A DNA stretch of 64,000 nucleotides from Eudorina sp. 2006-703-Eu-15 (Eukaryota > Chlorophyta > Chlorophyceae > Chlamydomonadales > Volvocaceae): assembly GCA_003117195.1 (NCBI GenBank), contig BDSI01000097.1, positions 1 to 64,000 of the forward strand, read 5' to 3'. The notes beneath the pieces were generated by a model. That model had not been told where the DNA came from, did no database searches, and worked only from the letters and a program-made list of their open reading frames with translations. The position numbers and the translations under genes are program-made. Position 1 is the first letter of the stretch. Every line of letters begins with the position of its first letter. Shown piece by piece: positions 40,342 to 50,424 of the stretch.

Positions 40342-43300
40342 TCATTTTATCCCCCCCTCCATCACTCGCCGGGTCCGGATGATTGCGCCTGCGGATTCTA
40401 TCGTGTGTCGATGGATGTGCAGGCAGGTGCTGTGGGCCTGGTCGGTAGTCGCTCCGAGTCTGCAGAGGAGCGACTTAAGTGTAGTCGGCAGGGTTCCAGT
40501 ACTGCCCAGTGTGACTATTTGCTCCTCGGCGTAGTGCACTGTCCACCCCGCCTTTGTTAGTTCCTCTTTGAGTCTGGCATGCTGCGTTGTCTTCTGTGTT
40601 AGTTTGTCGGCGTGCTGTAGGTCGCCAGTGTACCCCACTTCGATGATGTATACCTCGTGCTTGGTCTTGTCCGCGGGTCCCTGGTAGCGTTTGCGCTTAG
40701 TTTTGTGGGAGGCGAGTGTGGGTATGAACATTATGTCAGGTCGGAGGCGTCGGGCCTCCTCTTCAGTCAGGTGCGGCAGCATCCATTTGGGTACCCGCGT
40801 GCTACTGCAGAACGGTGGGATATCCTCTGCCTTGCCAGCGTCCATAACCATGAAACCGCCTCCGTAACGGCCCCTGTTGAGGCAATCCGCAATGATGCGT
40901 GTCGCCTGGTTGTGCCGGTTGATGTACATGCCTTTAAACGTCGCGTGCTGGCAGCCTCCAAGTATGTGGGCTCCGGAGTCCGTTGTGGGGCCCGACGGGT
41001 TGCAATTGCGGCAGACCGGGCAGTGGCCATCCCCGCCGCGACCGTACAATTTCTTCAGCTTCGCATTATACAAGAGTCCGTACCGTGCCTTCAGCACTTG
41101 GATTTTTAGCCAATGACTAGTGTGAGAGCTGTTTAAGTAGGCGTTGCTGCATTTAGAGTCTAGCTTTGTCGACGCGTTGCGCCATTTTTCAGTTAGGGTC
41201 GTGTCGGATGTATATCCCGCGAACGTTTTCTTTTGGAGACCTTTGAGAATGCCCCTATTAAGGTCATTGATATATAGTCCTGTGTCTTTTTGTCGCAGCC
41301 AGGCCAGCTTATCGTACGGGGCGTTATCTGCGGCCTCAATTACGGTTGGCTCGGCATTACCATGGGCTACCGCAGTTGCGCCTTCATCGGCCTTATCGTT
41401 ACCATGAATTCCAGTATGTGATTTTACCTTTATGAAATGGACAGTCGTGTTTTGTTGGGTGCAGACGTACAGCATCTCAACAATTTCCATAAGCAAGGCT
41501 TTATGTTTGGAAATATGTAATTTACTGGGTTCATTGATGGCTCTTTTTATGAGATCCAGCGATGCTTGTGAGTCAGTTGCTATGGTTAATGCGCGACTCG
41601 TGGTTTTGTGCTGCGCGATGGCCGCACGTATAGCCGACAACTCAGCCCGCTGGATTGTATTTGTACACCCTTCCCCGGCCGGGTCTACATGCAAGGTTTC
41701 CCCGGTAAGTTCGCAGTATGCAGCCGCACCAAGTCTGTTCGGGCCGTCGCCTGCGAGCGGTTTGACGCAACTACCATCAGTCCAAATTATAGTATGCAAT
41801 GGGATACGTAGAGGCATGTTGCCCGGGAACGCTTCCGCGAGCTCCCGCCGGAGCTCCTGTGCCTCTCGCCGGGGCACTTGTACTGTGGGCCTGGGCCTGG
41901 GCGTTGCCGAGTCGTTCATCCGTCGCATGGTCTGGGCAACCTTGCACGGGTAGGGTCGTTGGGTATGGCGACAATGTTCCTCGCTGTCGTGCTTGCGTAG
42001 GTGTTTCTTAGGTAGGCCGAAGGCCTCCGCGTCTTGGAGTTTCTGGAGGAGCGCCTTCATCGAGCGGGCATTCAGCCCACGCAGAGCTGTGTCGTTGGCG
42101 ATGACGAAGATGTCCAAGCCCCCTTTGTACCCAGGGGTCAGGGTATCGGTGCCAACGCCCCCGGTGAGTGAGCACGTCAGACCGCGGCTGATCCGGCCGA
42201 GGTAGAACATGTAAGGGGTATCCAGAAGCGAGGTGTGGGCCCCGCTTTTGGTGTGAGGGGCAACGAGCAGTGTAGCTGTGGGTGCTGCGGACGCTGTGGT
42301 GTGCATCGCGCCAGCAACCGCCCACATTGCTGCCTTCTTGACACTGACGGGGTCAGGGTCGGGATGCGCAATTGAGAGCCCTGTGAATGGTTGGGAATAG
42401 GCGTCCACGTTGGCCCCGAACAGTTGATCTTCTGCATGTACACTGAAGTAGCATTCAATTTCTTCGGCACTGTTCAGTGGCGACGAGAACCGCTCCGCGA
42501 CAGGGCCGGAGTCTAGGTCCTGCAAGGCTTTAATGAGTACGCACCGCAGGTGTTCGTTAATAGTGGCCTGCGGTCTTGGTGGGCCTTTGACCGCTCGACC
42601 GTTGGGGTCTCTGCTGTACCTCAGGAGGAGCCGCGCGACGTCTTCAGCAAAGCCGCCCTGGGCCGCGAGGCTTCTGTGGACCTCGGGGTAGGTCGTCGCT
42701 GCGTGGTGATAGCGCTTTCGCAGGGTATCAAGGCGTTGCATGCTGAGTGTCCCCACACATTTCCCTCTTGGGTCATAGACGAAGGCCGTTGCGTCGTCGG
42801 TCGTATTGCCATCAGCTGTGCGCCGGCCCAGCTGTATCTGGTACCGCCCCGTGGGTTGCGTGTCCGTGTACGGGTTACACGGCGAAGCCTCAAAGGTAGT
42901 GTTCGCGCGGATGAGTCGTGCGCGGTGTGCGTGGTCCAGGGGAGGCGGGTCCCATCGGCCTTGCCGCTGCTGGTTCGTGAGGGCGGTGTCGCGGGGCTTG
43001 GTGTACACCGAGCGGGGTGCCGCGCTGCGCAGCTGTTTCTGCTTAAACCTAGCCAGGGCGTCTGGTCCGCTCGGCAGCCTCTCCAGATGTGCCGCGGGGA
43101 TGTCTGACGGTTCCCACACTGCCCGTCGGAAGTAACGGTCCATCCGGGTGCCGTAGAGCCCCGTCACCGGCAGGAGCTGTTTCGGCACGTACCCCATGCT
43201 TTTGTACGCGTCGGCAACTGACATCGGGATGATTGTGTCGTTCCATCGGACTGTGTAGTACTGTTCATGTGTCGCTGCTGATTTGCCCGTCCCGACTTTC

Positions 43301-46300
43301 TGCTTCTTGGAGGATTTCGCGCTTGTGGGTGCGACTCGTTTAGAGATTGGGCCCGCGAGGACCTCGGCGATGTCCTCCGCTTCATTGTACAGGTCGTATA
43401 CTAATTGCTGCTGTCCCGTGGTGTCCTCGGCTTTGCCCTTTCCAGACTTCCAGGGGATACAGTTTTGGAGGATCTGCTTCCGAGCGACTTGCCACTGTGG
43501 CCGCCACCACTGGGGGTTAAGATGCTCCTGATGTGGCGTCGGTGCTGGCGACACTGTGTACGGTCCGGATGTTCGCGGCTCGTCGCCGAGTTCCACCTCT
43601 ACAGCAGTCATTAGATCGGCGTCCTCGGCGCCATCGCTCCTCCGAGCGCGGGGCGCCGCTGGCGTGTCATCAAGCCCTTTGCTGGCGAGGTACGCTAGGA
43701 CAGGGTTTGAAGATTCTGTGCCCTTCTCCGCGTCTAGCCTGGGGGCCGTCCTGATACACGGTGTTTCACGGGTTATTGGGTTCGGGGGTGGCCGCGGTCC
43801 TTGTGCGACGGGTCCTTGCAGGGTGCCAAGGCTGGGCACGCATTTGCGTGTGTCCTGCCGCAGCGCGGCCATGACTCGCCGTGTTTCCATGCATGAGGTG
43901 CGGTGTTCAGGAGTGGGATCGTGCAGCTGCACTCTGTGGATAGCCGCGTTTTCTGTTCCGACCGCCTTGTTATCACAACGTGTGTTGTTGTTGATGAAGT
44001 CTAGTTGCCTTTGTCGAAGTGAGCTCTTGCGCTTGCACCCAACTCGCTCGGCTTCCGCAGGCATATCCAGCGGTGGTGACGCTTCGGACTCCGGTGTATT
44101 TGCCGGCGACGTGGCCTTCTGACGGATCCTTGTCGCGGTCGCACTCCACACAACTGGTGCGTTGCGGCTGACGTGCGGGTCAAGGGATGGCGTTATGACC
44201 GGTGTGGGAAGGCTCGATTTGTGCTTTAGGCCGGTGAATGTCGGGTTATCCGGGATCTCACGGAGCTTCCTGTCTTCCAGCGGCATCGCGGACGTCCATT
44301 TGCGCGGGTCGTGCCTGCACGAGTGTGGGGCTTCGGGGCATTGGGAGCTGACGGCCAGACTCAGTCTGTTCAGCGATACCTTGTGCCGGTGCTGCACCTT
44401 ACCCCGGGGGAAGAGTTTTTGAAGCTCAGCGGTCGTGATCAGGTGCCGTTTGGTGTTCTTATCTATAAGTGAGTGCATATCAAGACCCAGCTCTGTCAGC
44501 GGGAGCAAGAGCCTGTACGGCAGAATCTCTTCACGCGATTCCTGCTCGGCGTTGACGGCGGTGGCTGCCGCCATAAGTGTGTTCAGGGAGGTGTTGTACG
44601 GCCTGCCTTTATCGGTCACCACGATGCCGTGGTCGCGGGCGAGCATGAGTTGCTTCAGAGTCGTGTAGAAGCTGCTTTCGCGCCTCAGCGTGTGCATCCT
44701 GGTATCGGCGGCTAACTGACACTGCAGTTCCAGCATGGCTCTTGTCACAACGCCGAGCCGTCCCTCGTCGTTTAGGGAGAGAATCAGGGCGCGCGTTGCA
44801 GTGCGCGCATAGATCGGTAGCAGGGATCCTACCCCCAGTCCGTATTGCTCGGCTGGTAATAGCACAGCGCGCGTGGGGAAGCTGGATGGCAGCCCGTAAC
44901 AGCGGCGGGCGATGCGTGCGATCATCGCATCCAGGAGTCGTACATCGTTTGGAGTATACGCCATGGTGGGAAAGCTGTATGTCACCACTGTTTGGATACA
45001 GCTCTGTATAATCCTTATACACTGATCTGGCGTCGCCATGGAGCCTTGTAATAAGTCTCCCTTATCCCGTACTGCTTCGCAGACATGAGTCATTTGGGCG
45101 CTCCAGTTGAGAGTCATCGTTATAAGCACCCCAAGGTACTTATATGGTTCGGTGGGGGAGATGTACGGCACTGGCCGATCACTGATTTTGACTTTCGCAT
45201 CAAGAGCCGCTTTGAGCGTGCGTTCACATGTCGGTCCATTCAGACCGCGGTCGGACCATGCCTTGCGGTGCAGGATGCCCGTCACAGCGCATTTCGAGTG
45301 ATTCACTTGTAGACCCGCCCACTGGGAGTACAGGCTAATCTTGTCGCACTGTGTCTGCAGGTCCCGCGTGGTGTTGGTCAGCACCGCAAGATCGTCAGCA
45401 TAAGCAGCCGAGCTGCAGTGGTAGCGGGCGTTCAGGTCATCTGAGAGGCATCCGTACTGGTGCCCTCGCCCGCCAACGTGGAGCCATCGTAGGAGGGGCT
45501 CAAGAAAGATGATGAAGAGCACTGGTGAAAGTGTATCCCCCTGGACCGTGCCTCTTTCGATTTGGATTGGCGCTGTGGTACCGTGTTCTGTCCGTATGCT
45601 TGTACGGGCCTGACTGTAGAGGTTGCGGACGACACGGATAAGGTCGTCTGGCAGCCCAAGGTCGTACATGATTTGAAGCAGCAGGTCATGGTTGATCGTG
45701 TTGAAAGCCGAGGAGAAGTCCACGTAGAGGACGTACAGGTCATTCCGCGTGAGCCCGGCATCTTCGATTGCGTGGAGCAGGTTCTGGATTTGCCGCTCTG
45801 TGTTTCTGTATCGAAGGAAGCCTTCTTGGGCCTCGCTAAACAGGGCCAGCTCCGGTGCGACGTCTCCGATAGACACCGTGATGAGGCTGGTCCAGAGCTT
45901 ATACAGCGTATTTGCTAGGGCGATGGGTCTCTTGTTCTTTAGGAGGAGCCCATCACCAGGTTTAGGGAGTAGCACCGTGACAGACTCTGTCCAATCCTTC
46001 GGCGTGTGAGATTTGACCCACATAACTTTCATGAGGTCGTGGATGGTGGCCTGTAGGGTGTCGGGCAGCGCCTTGAGGAGTTCATTGGGGAGGCCGTCGG
46101 GTCCCGGCGTTTTGTTTCGGGCTAAGTGCTGTATGCATCTGCTGTAGTTAAAAGGGTCAGCGATGCTGCTCAGCAGTACGTGGTCGTCGGCCTTCTTCGG
46201 GCTGGTGAGGTGGAAGCTGTCTGGCGCCGTGCCCTGGAGGAACGGGTACGTCCTGGGTGCCTCCTCCGGTCGGTACTGTCCAGTTTTCGGTGTGCCTATT

Positions 46301-49300
46301 GTGGCAGCCTGGGTTTTGAAGTATTCATGTACGGCATCAAGGATGGATTCGGGTTCTGTGCAAACTCTCCCCGAGGTGGGATGTCTTACCGCGGGCAGCC
46401 CTCGTTCAAGCTCATCCTTGCTGAATATGGCTTGGTGGGCTCGTCGTGGCCGAGTTGCAACCAGATGTTGGCGGCGGCGTTTCGCAGCAGCAATGTTTTT
46501 CTTGCGCTCGATGGTCAGTGCTTGCCTTATCTGGGTGCCAATTCGGCGAATTGCGTCGCGAAGGCGTGCACCAGGGCGGCGAGTTGCGTCCGCGGGTGCG
46601 TGTCCCGCGGTTGTCTGTCTGGGGTCGGCCCCCTCCACGGTCGTTCCATTGTGTTCGACTGGTTGAGGCTCCAAACAAGTCTGGTTTCGCACTTCTGCTT
46701 CGTATTGGTGTTTAAGCTGCACATGTTCCCGGTGCAGACGTTGCATGCATCTGCTGACTGTGCGCTTAGGGTGTATTTTTCCCGTGTTAGGTGGCTTCTG
46801 CGGGCACATACCAAATAGGATGGCAAGCCCTTTGTTGAGGGTCACTTGCAGCATCGCGGCCGCAACTTCCACGTTGGTCCTCTCCACGCTCTCAAGGGAT
46901 CGCAGCGTCGACATGAGATGTGTCGCCGTTGTGTTGTTGGGGTCAGCGGTGTGTTTCGCCAGGCCGTTCTCAATCTCGCGGACTGCGGGGCGTAGATAAT
47001 CGTGAAGCGCAGCGATGTCGGATGTGAGTGTGGCGTCCATGCGTGTCTGTGCGGCGCGGATTGTGGCACGTGGGACCGGCAGGATGACGTTTTTCCATTT
47101 TGCATCAGCGTGGTCTTCGGCTTCTTGGGTGGCGCACGTGGGTTTTTTGGCGTCCCACAGGCGGATTTCATCAGTTGGTAGCCGGGTGTGCACGGGCCTG
47201 TGGTCGAACTGGCCGGCAGCCACGGACACACTGCTGTACGCCAGGGTTTTATTCGTACTGACTGTGGTTTGAAGTTTTACGCTGAGTTGTGTCGCGGGGC
47301 ACAGCAGGATGTCGTCTATCCGGCTGCTGTGTATGCGGTGTCCGTCGGCCCACTGGTCGAAGGACATTTGGCGGGGGAGTTGATTCTCAGGTGCGGGCCT
47401 GAGCGCGTTTTCCGTGACGAACTTGGCGTGTAGCCGGTCAGCGCTATCAAGCACGCCGGTACTCCTTTCTTCTGCTGCTCCAACCGCGTTGAAATCCCCG
47501 GCCAGCACGACGTGCTCTCCGTTTGCCTTAGCTACTTTCAGCACCATTCTGCAATGCGCATAAATGGCATTCCGGGTCCCGGTGTCTTCTGGGCAGTAGA
47601 TCCCAAGGATGTTGAGGGGCGTGCTCATGGGGGTTGAGATCTTGCAATGACACAGGTGGCCTTGTAGCGGGGCCGGCGGCTGGACATAAGTGACGTTGCC
47701 TGAGCGGCTGTAGCGACCGCTAATCGCCACTGCGACGCCTGCGGAGTACCGCGCCTTTCCAGCACTGCGCGGTTTAGAGCTGCAGTGAAGTCGGTAGCCC
47801 TGCGGTTCCCTGCGCAGGGCATCTTTAATCCACGCTGTACGGTTTCCGGTTTTCGTTTCTGTCAGGACAAGGATGTCTGCATCCCAAGTTCTTAGGTTGC
47901 AAATCGTACTGAGAAGGTTGGTTGCCAGACCTCGTACGTTATGTGTGACGATGTGGGCATACCGGTGTTCGGTCTGGGGGTTTGAACTGGTGGATATCGG
48001 GGGTGACGCGCTGCCTTCGTCGCACACTGGCATGGCAGATGGTCTAGCGCGTTGCGTGCTGCCGTTGGTTTCTGTCTGTGCGGCGGTTTTGCTCGTGTCC
48101 GTGGTATCACGAGCCGCGTCCGGGTCTGGGTGTTGTCGCTTGTTCGCCTTGCGCCGGAGAAGGTCTACGACCGTGAGCGGTTTACGTCGTTTCGCGCCAG
48201 CTTCTTCGCGCTGCTGGTCTTGCTTGTCTCGTTTTCGCGTCGTCGGGGCCCCGGGCGGGGCACGTGTTGCTTTGGACCTGTGCTGGTATGCGGCATCGGT
48301 ACGTGCACCGTCACATGCAGGAGGGTTACCATCATCGGTCTGTCTACCCCTCTCGTTCACTTGGGCGTCAACTGGGGCGCAGTTTGCGGTTTCCCTGGCT
48401 GTCTGCGCGTCTGCCTGGCGGCCTGGGGGGTTGTACGGCTCATGTTGGCCCGCTGTTTCGTTAGGTGGGGTCGTTGCCGGCGGCATCGGCTCAAGGTTAT
48501 GCCCGTTGTTGGGTGCCGTCGTGTGTGGCGGTCGCCAAATTTCGGGTGGCTGGAGTTCTCGCAGCTCGACGTGTGTTTGGACGGTGGAGCTATTGTGTCG
48601 CATCTCCAGGTAGTACACGGCACCCCGGCCACGGGGCCAACCTGTCGTAATCCTTTGCGGTCCGGGCTCCATAGAGTCGATGGTGTACCAGGCCCCTTGG
48701 TGGTACCGGACGGCGATTGCGTGGGATGGGTTTTCAAGGTGCACCGTGAAGCCCCAGTTGCGCGTGTGCGGAGGCAGGTGTTCAAGCAGAGTGTCCAGTC
48801 GGTCGTTGGGGCCTAGAGTGAATCCGCTGGACACCGTCGCGACGTGGTGGTCGGAGAGGATTTCTCCGTTCGGTTTCTGTACGACAGCGCCGTATCGCAG
48901 ATAGTGGTTCAGCACGATCGTCGAGAAGAAGCCCGTGCGGTGGTCAAATCCTCCTTTCCATAGATTTGCTGCGCCTGTTTTCCGTGTCTCCACGAGGTGC
49001 GCGTACATTGCACGGCAGTATCCTAGTACATGCCCGGGGTCAATACATGGGCCGCCCATCAGGTTGTTGATGGCGTGCACCATGCACATCTGCGCCTTCT
49101 GTTTTTCATGGTATGGTTCGCGCGTGGTTTGGCCGCTAAGGGTTCCCGCGTGTGGCCATGTTATCCTATTTCCGGGGCATGACGTCGTGATCTCCCCAGT
49201 GGTCGGGGCAGTGTCACGCGGTCCTCCCCACTTCGTTAGGTCATCGGCCACCGTGTGTTTGTTCCATGTGAGGACCGCGAGGGGTGTGAGAATGCAAGCT

Positions 49301-50076
49301 GCCAGCTGGCTAGAGGTATCATTCGCTGGCACAATCACTCCGACGAGTGTGCAAACGTTGACTGCCAAACGCGCGTAGGTCATTGCTTGGGGTAGCGGCT
49401 GCAGGCCGCGCAGGGCAATGGGTATGGTACTGCTGAGCGGTAGCGCCGTCGCTTGAGCGGCAGCCAGTTGCCAGCATAGCATGACGAGGACCGCCGTAGA
49501 TGTTGCTGCCCGCAGTGATGTTTTCGGGTTTTGCTTCAACAACCTACATGATTGTGTAATGTAGACGATGGATACATACAGTGATCTGACTCCGGCGAGG
49601 TACGCCGGTAGAAGGATGGCGTTCGTCAAGTGATTTAGCGCCCATACAAAGCTTGCGGTGAGCATGAGAAGGCTAAGCGATTCCTGAAGTGGGCTTAGTA
49701 TCGCTGCGTATGCCAGCGGACCAAACGATCCGACTGCCAGTACAAGCACGTGCAAAAAATGGCAAAGTCGTACTGGGGGTGGTTTTCTATCTTTCAGTGC
49801 TTTGGTTACCGAGCGTTGCAAGGCCCAAAGGCCCGAGGCAGCCACACATAAGCACGCGAACGTTGCGCCGTACGCCATGCCGCGAAGTACAAGATTAGGC
49901 ACGGGTTGAATGACTCGGCCGAGTAATAACCGGCCTAAAGCCAGTGAGCCCCACGTCGCACCATTGACGACGGCACGCATGCCTGCCCAGGTGTACCTTG
50001 TGGTTCTAGGGTAGGTCGGAGGCCGACCAAACTGCCGTGGTGCAATCTTCCGGGCAATCCGCGAGATGATCTGCAT
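40342..50076 (-). CDS. Dual-endonuclease LINE polyprotein (protease, APE, RT, RNase H, RLE)
   Basis: 3,244 residues from ATG 50076; the frame stays open for ~300 bases upstream without an ATG. Residues ~70-260 contain several hydrophobic, probably membrane-spanning segments (LCHFLHVLVLAVGSFG; LLMLTASFVWALNHL). Residues ~325-470 look like a Josephin cysteine protease: QMCMVHAINNLM (Cys codon 49084-49086), GFFSTIVLNHYL, HAIAVRY, IDSM. Residues ~705-970 are an APE endonuclease (THNVRG, TETKTG, AGDFNA, SRIDDILL, FDHRP). Residues ~1265-1650 are RT (KTPGPDGLPNELLK, YVDFSSAFNTINHDLL, QGDTLSPVLF, YADD at 45391-45402). About 1,100 residues of unknown function follow. RNase H is at ~2760-2910 (WTDGS, AELSAIRAAI, ATDSQASLDLI, GNDKADEGA). 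Last come a CCHC-like zinc motif (CPVCRNC...H...C) and a restriction-like endonuclease (LRPDIMF, EVYIIEVGYTGD, K). All catalytic motifs appear intact. Confidence 0.88.
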   Translation of the reverse strand: MQIISRIARKIAPRQFGRPPTYPRTTRYTWAGMRAVVNGATWGSLALGRLLLGRVIQPVPNLVLRGMAYGATFACLCVAASGLWALQRSVTKALKDRKPPPVRLCHFLHVLVLAVGSFGPLAYAAILSPLQESLSLLMLTASFVWALNHLTNAILLPAYLAGVRSLYVSIVYITQSCRLLKQNPKTSLRAATSTAVLVMLCWQLAAAQATALPLSSTIPIALRGLQPLPQAMTYARLAVNVCTLVGVIVPANDTSSQLAACILTPLAVLTWNKHTVADDLTKWGGPRDTAPTTGEITTSCPGNRITWPHAGTLSGQTTREPYHEKQKAQMCMVHAINNLMGGPCIDPGHVLGYCRAMYAHLVETRKTGAANLWKGGFDHRTGFFSTIVLNHYLRYGAVVQKPNGEILSDHHVATVSSGFTLGPNDRLDTLLEHLPPHTRNWGFTVHLENPSHAIAVRYHQGAWYTIDSMEPGPQRITTGWPRGRGAVYYLEMRHNSSTVQTHVELRELQPPEIWRPPHTTAPNNGHNLEPMPPATTPPNETAGQHEPYNPPGRQADAQTARETANCAPVDAQVNERGRQTDDGNPPACDGARTDAAYQHRSKATRAPPGAPTTRKRDKQDQQREEAGAKRRKPLTVVDLLRRKANKRQHPDPDAARDTTDTSKTAAQTETNGSTQRARPSAMPVCDEGSASPPISTSSNPQTEHRYAHIVTHNVRGLATNLLSTICNLRTWDADILVLTETKTGNRTAWIKDALRREPQGYRLHCSSKPRSAGKARYSAGVAVAISGRYSRSGNVTYVQPPAPLQGHLCHCKISTPMSTPLNILGIYCPEDTGTRNAIYAHCRMVLKVAKANGEHVVLAGDFNAVGAAEERSTGVLDSADRLHAKFVTENALRPAPENQLPRQMSFDQWADGHRIHSSRIDDILLCPATQLSVKLQTTVSTNKTLAYSSVSVAAGQFDHRPVHTRLPTDEIRLWDAKKPTCATQEAEDHADAKWKNVILPVPRATIRAAQTRMDATLTSDIAALHDYLRPAVREIENGLAKHTADPNNTTATHLMSTLRSLESVERTNVEVAAAMLQVTLNKGLAILFGMCPQKPPNTGKIHPKRTVSRCMQRLHREHVQLKHQYEAEVRNQTCLEPQPVEHNGTTVEGADPRQTTAGHAPADATRRPGARLRDAIRRIGTQIRQALTIERKKNIAAAKRRRQHLVATRPRRAHQAIFSKDELERGLPAVRHPTSGRVCTEPESILDAVHEYFKTQAATIGTPKTGQYRPEEAPRTYPFLQGTAPDSFHLTSPKKADDHVLLSSIADPFNYSRCIQHLARNKTPGPDGLPNELLKALPDTLQATIHDLMKVMWVKSHTPKDWTESVTVLLPKPGDGLLLKNKRPIALANTLYKLWTSLITVSIGDVAPELALFSEAQEGFLRYRNTERQIQNLLHAIEDAGLTRNDLYVLYVDFSSAFNTINHDLLLQIMYDLGLPDDLIRVVRNLYSQARTSIRTEHGTTAPIQIERGTVQGDTLSPVLFIIFLEPLLRWLHVGGRGHQYGCLSDDLNARYHCSSAAYADDLAVLTNTTRDLQTQCDKISLYSQWAGLQVNHSKCAVTGILHRKAWSDRGLNGPTCERTLKAALDAKVKISDRPVPYISPTEPYKYLGVLITMTLNWSAQMTHVCEAVRDKGDLLQGSMATPDQCIRIIQSCIQTVVTYSFPTMAYTPNDVRLLDAMIARIARRCYGLPSSFPTRAVLLPAEQYGLGVGSLLPIYARTATRALILSLNDEGRLGVVTRAMLELQCQLAADTRMHTLRRESSFYTTLKQLMLARDHGIVVTDKGRPYNTSLNTLMAAATAVNAEQESREEILPYRLLLPLTELGLDMHSLIDKNTKRHLITTAELQKLFPRGKVQHRHKVSLNRLSLAVSSQCPEAPHSCRHDPRKWTSAMPLEDRKLREIPDNPTFTGLKHKSSLPTPVITPSLDPHVSRNAPVVWSATATRIRQKATSPANTPESEASPPLDMPAEAERVGCKRKSSLRQRQLDFINNNTRCDNKAVGTENAAIHRVQLHDPTPEHRTSCMETRRVMAALRQDTRKCVPSLGTLQGPVAQGPRPPPNPITRETPCIRTAPRLDAEKGTESSNPVLAYLASKGLDDTPAAPRARRSDGAEDADLMTAVEVELGDEPRTSGPYTVSPAPTPHQEHLNPQWWRPQWQVARKQILQNCIPWKSGKGKAEDTTGQQQLVYDLYNEAEDIAEVLAGPISKRVAPTSAKSSKKQKVGTGKSAATHEQYYTVRWNDTIIPMSVADAYKSMGYVPKQLLPVTGLYGTRMDRYFRRAVWEPSDIPAAHLERLPSGPDALARFKQKQLRSAAPRSVYTKPRDTALTNQQRQGRWDPPPLDHAHRARLIRANTTFEASPCNPYTDTQPTGRYQIQLGRRTADGNTTDDATAFVYDPRGKCVGTLSMQRLDTLRKRYHHAATTYPEVHRSLAAQGGFAEDVARLLLRYSRDPNGRAVKGPPRPQATINEHLRCVLIKALQDLDSGPVAERFSSPLNSAEEIECYFSVHAEDQLFGANVDAYSQPFTGLSIAHPDPDPVSVKKAAMWAVAGAMHTTASAAPTATLLVAPHTKSGAHTSLLDTPYMFYLGRISRGLTCSLTGGVGTDTLTPGYKGGLDIFVIANDTALRGLNARSMKALLQKLQDAEAFGLPKKHLRKHDSEEHCRHTQRPYPCKVAQTMRRMNDSATPRPRPTVQVPRREAQELRRELAEAFPGNMPLRIPLHTIIWTDGSCVKPLAGDGPNRLGAAAYCELTGETLHVDPAGEGCTNTIQRAELSAIRAAIAQHKTTSRALTIATDSQASLDLIKRAINEPSKLHISKHKALLMEIVEMLYVCTQQNTTVHFIKVKSHTGIHGNDKADEGATAVAHGNAEPTVIEAADNAPYDKLAWLRQKDTGLYINDLNRGILKGLQKKTFAGYTSDTTLTEKWRNASTKLDSKCSNAYLNSSHTSHWLKIQVLKARYGLLYNAKLKKLYGRGGDGHCPVCRNCNPSGPTTDSGAHILGGCQHATFKGMYINRHNQATRIIADCLNRGRYGGGFMVMDAGKAEDIPPFCSSTRVPKWMLPHLTEEEARRLRPDIMFIPTLASHKTKRKRYQGPADKTKHEVYIIEVGYTGDLQHADKLTQKTTQHARLKEELTKAGWTVHYAEEQIVTLGSTGTLPTTLKSLLCRLGATTDQAHSTCLHIHRHTIESAGAIIRTRRVMEGGIK

Positions 50077-50424
50077 TTTGGCTGTACTGTCGTATTTGTT
50101 GTGTTCATGTCGTCCTGCGGTATCGGTCCGTTGATTCGACCTATCGGGCAGGGTAGCGTTTTCACACTGATCGGCCAACTCTTCAGCTTTGGAGCGTTCA
50201 ACTGTAAGATAATATTCCCATATGTCTCTGTTGGTCCCAGCTTGGCATTGGAGTGTCGTTTTGGAAGTTCCGAGCGCCGATTTGCATATGGGTCCTGCTC
50301 CGCGCGACGGGTTAACCAGGGCCGGAATTGAGTTTTGGAGCGTTATGCATATGTTCTCGGTGAAATTGTCCAACACTGCCCAAGGGGGGTCTCCAGTTCG
50401 ATAGTTGGGGTAGGCCGGCGCTTG

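Larger units (their letters stand above)
40216..50424 (-). mobile_element. Dualen/RandI-like LINE, apparently full length (10.2 kb)
   Basis: A 10,209-bp minus-strand insertion between 1,274-bp direct repeats, with a single giant ORF, a very short 3' UTR and a (TTA)n-type tail. Dualen (RandI) elements of Chlamydomonas are known for carrying both an APE-type and a restriction-like endonuclease, and both are present here. The uninterrupted frame and the apparently perfect flanking repeats point to a recent insertion. The element's true 5' end is taken as 50424, where the direct repeat begins. Confidence 0.88.
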
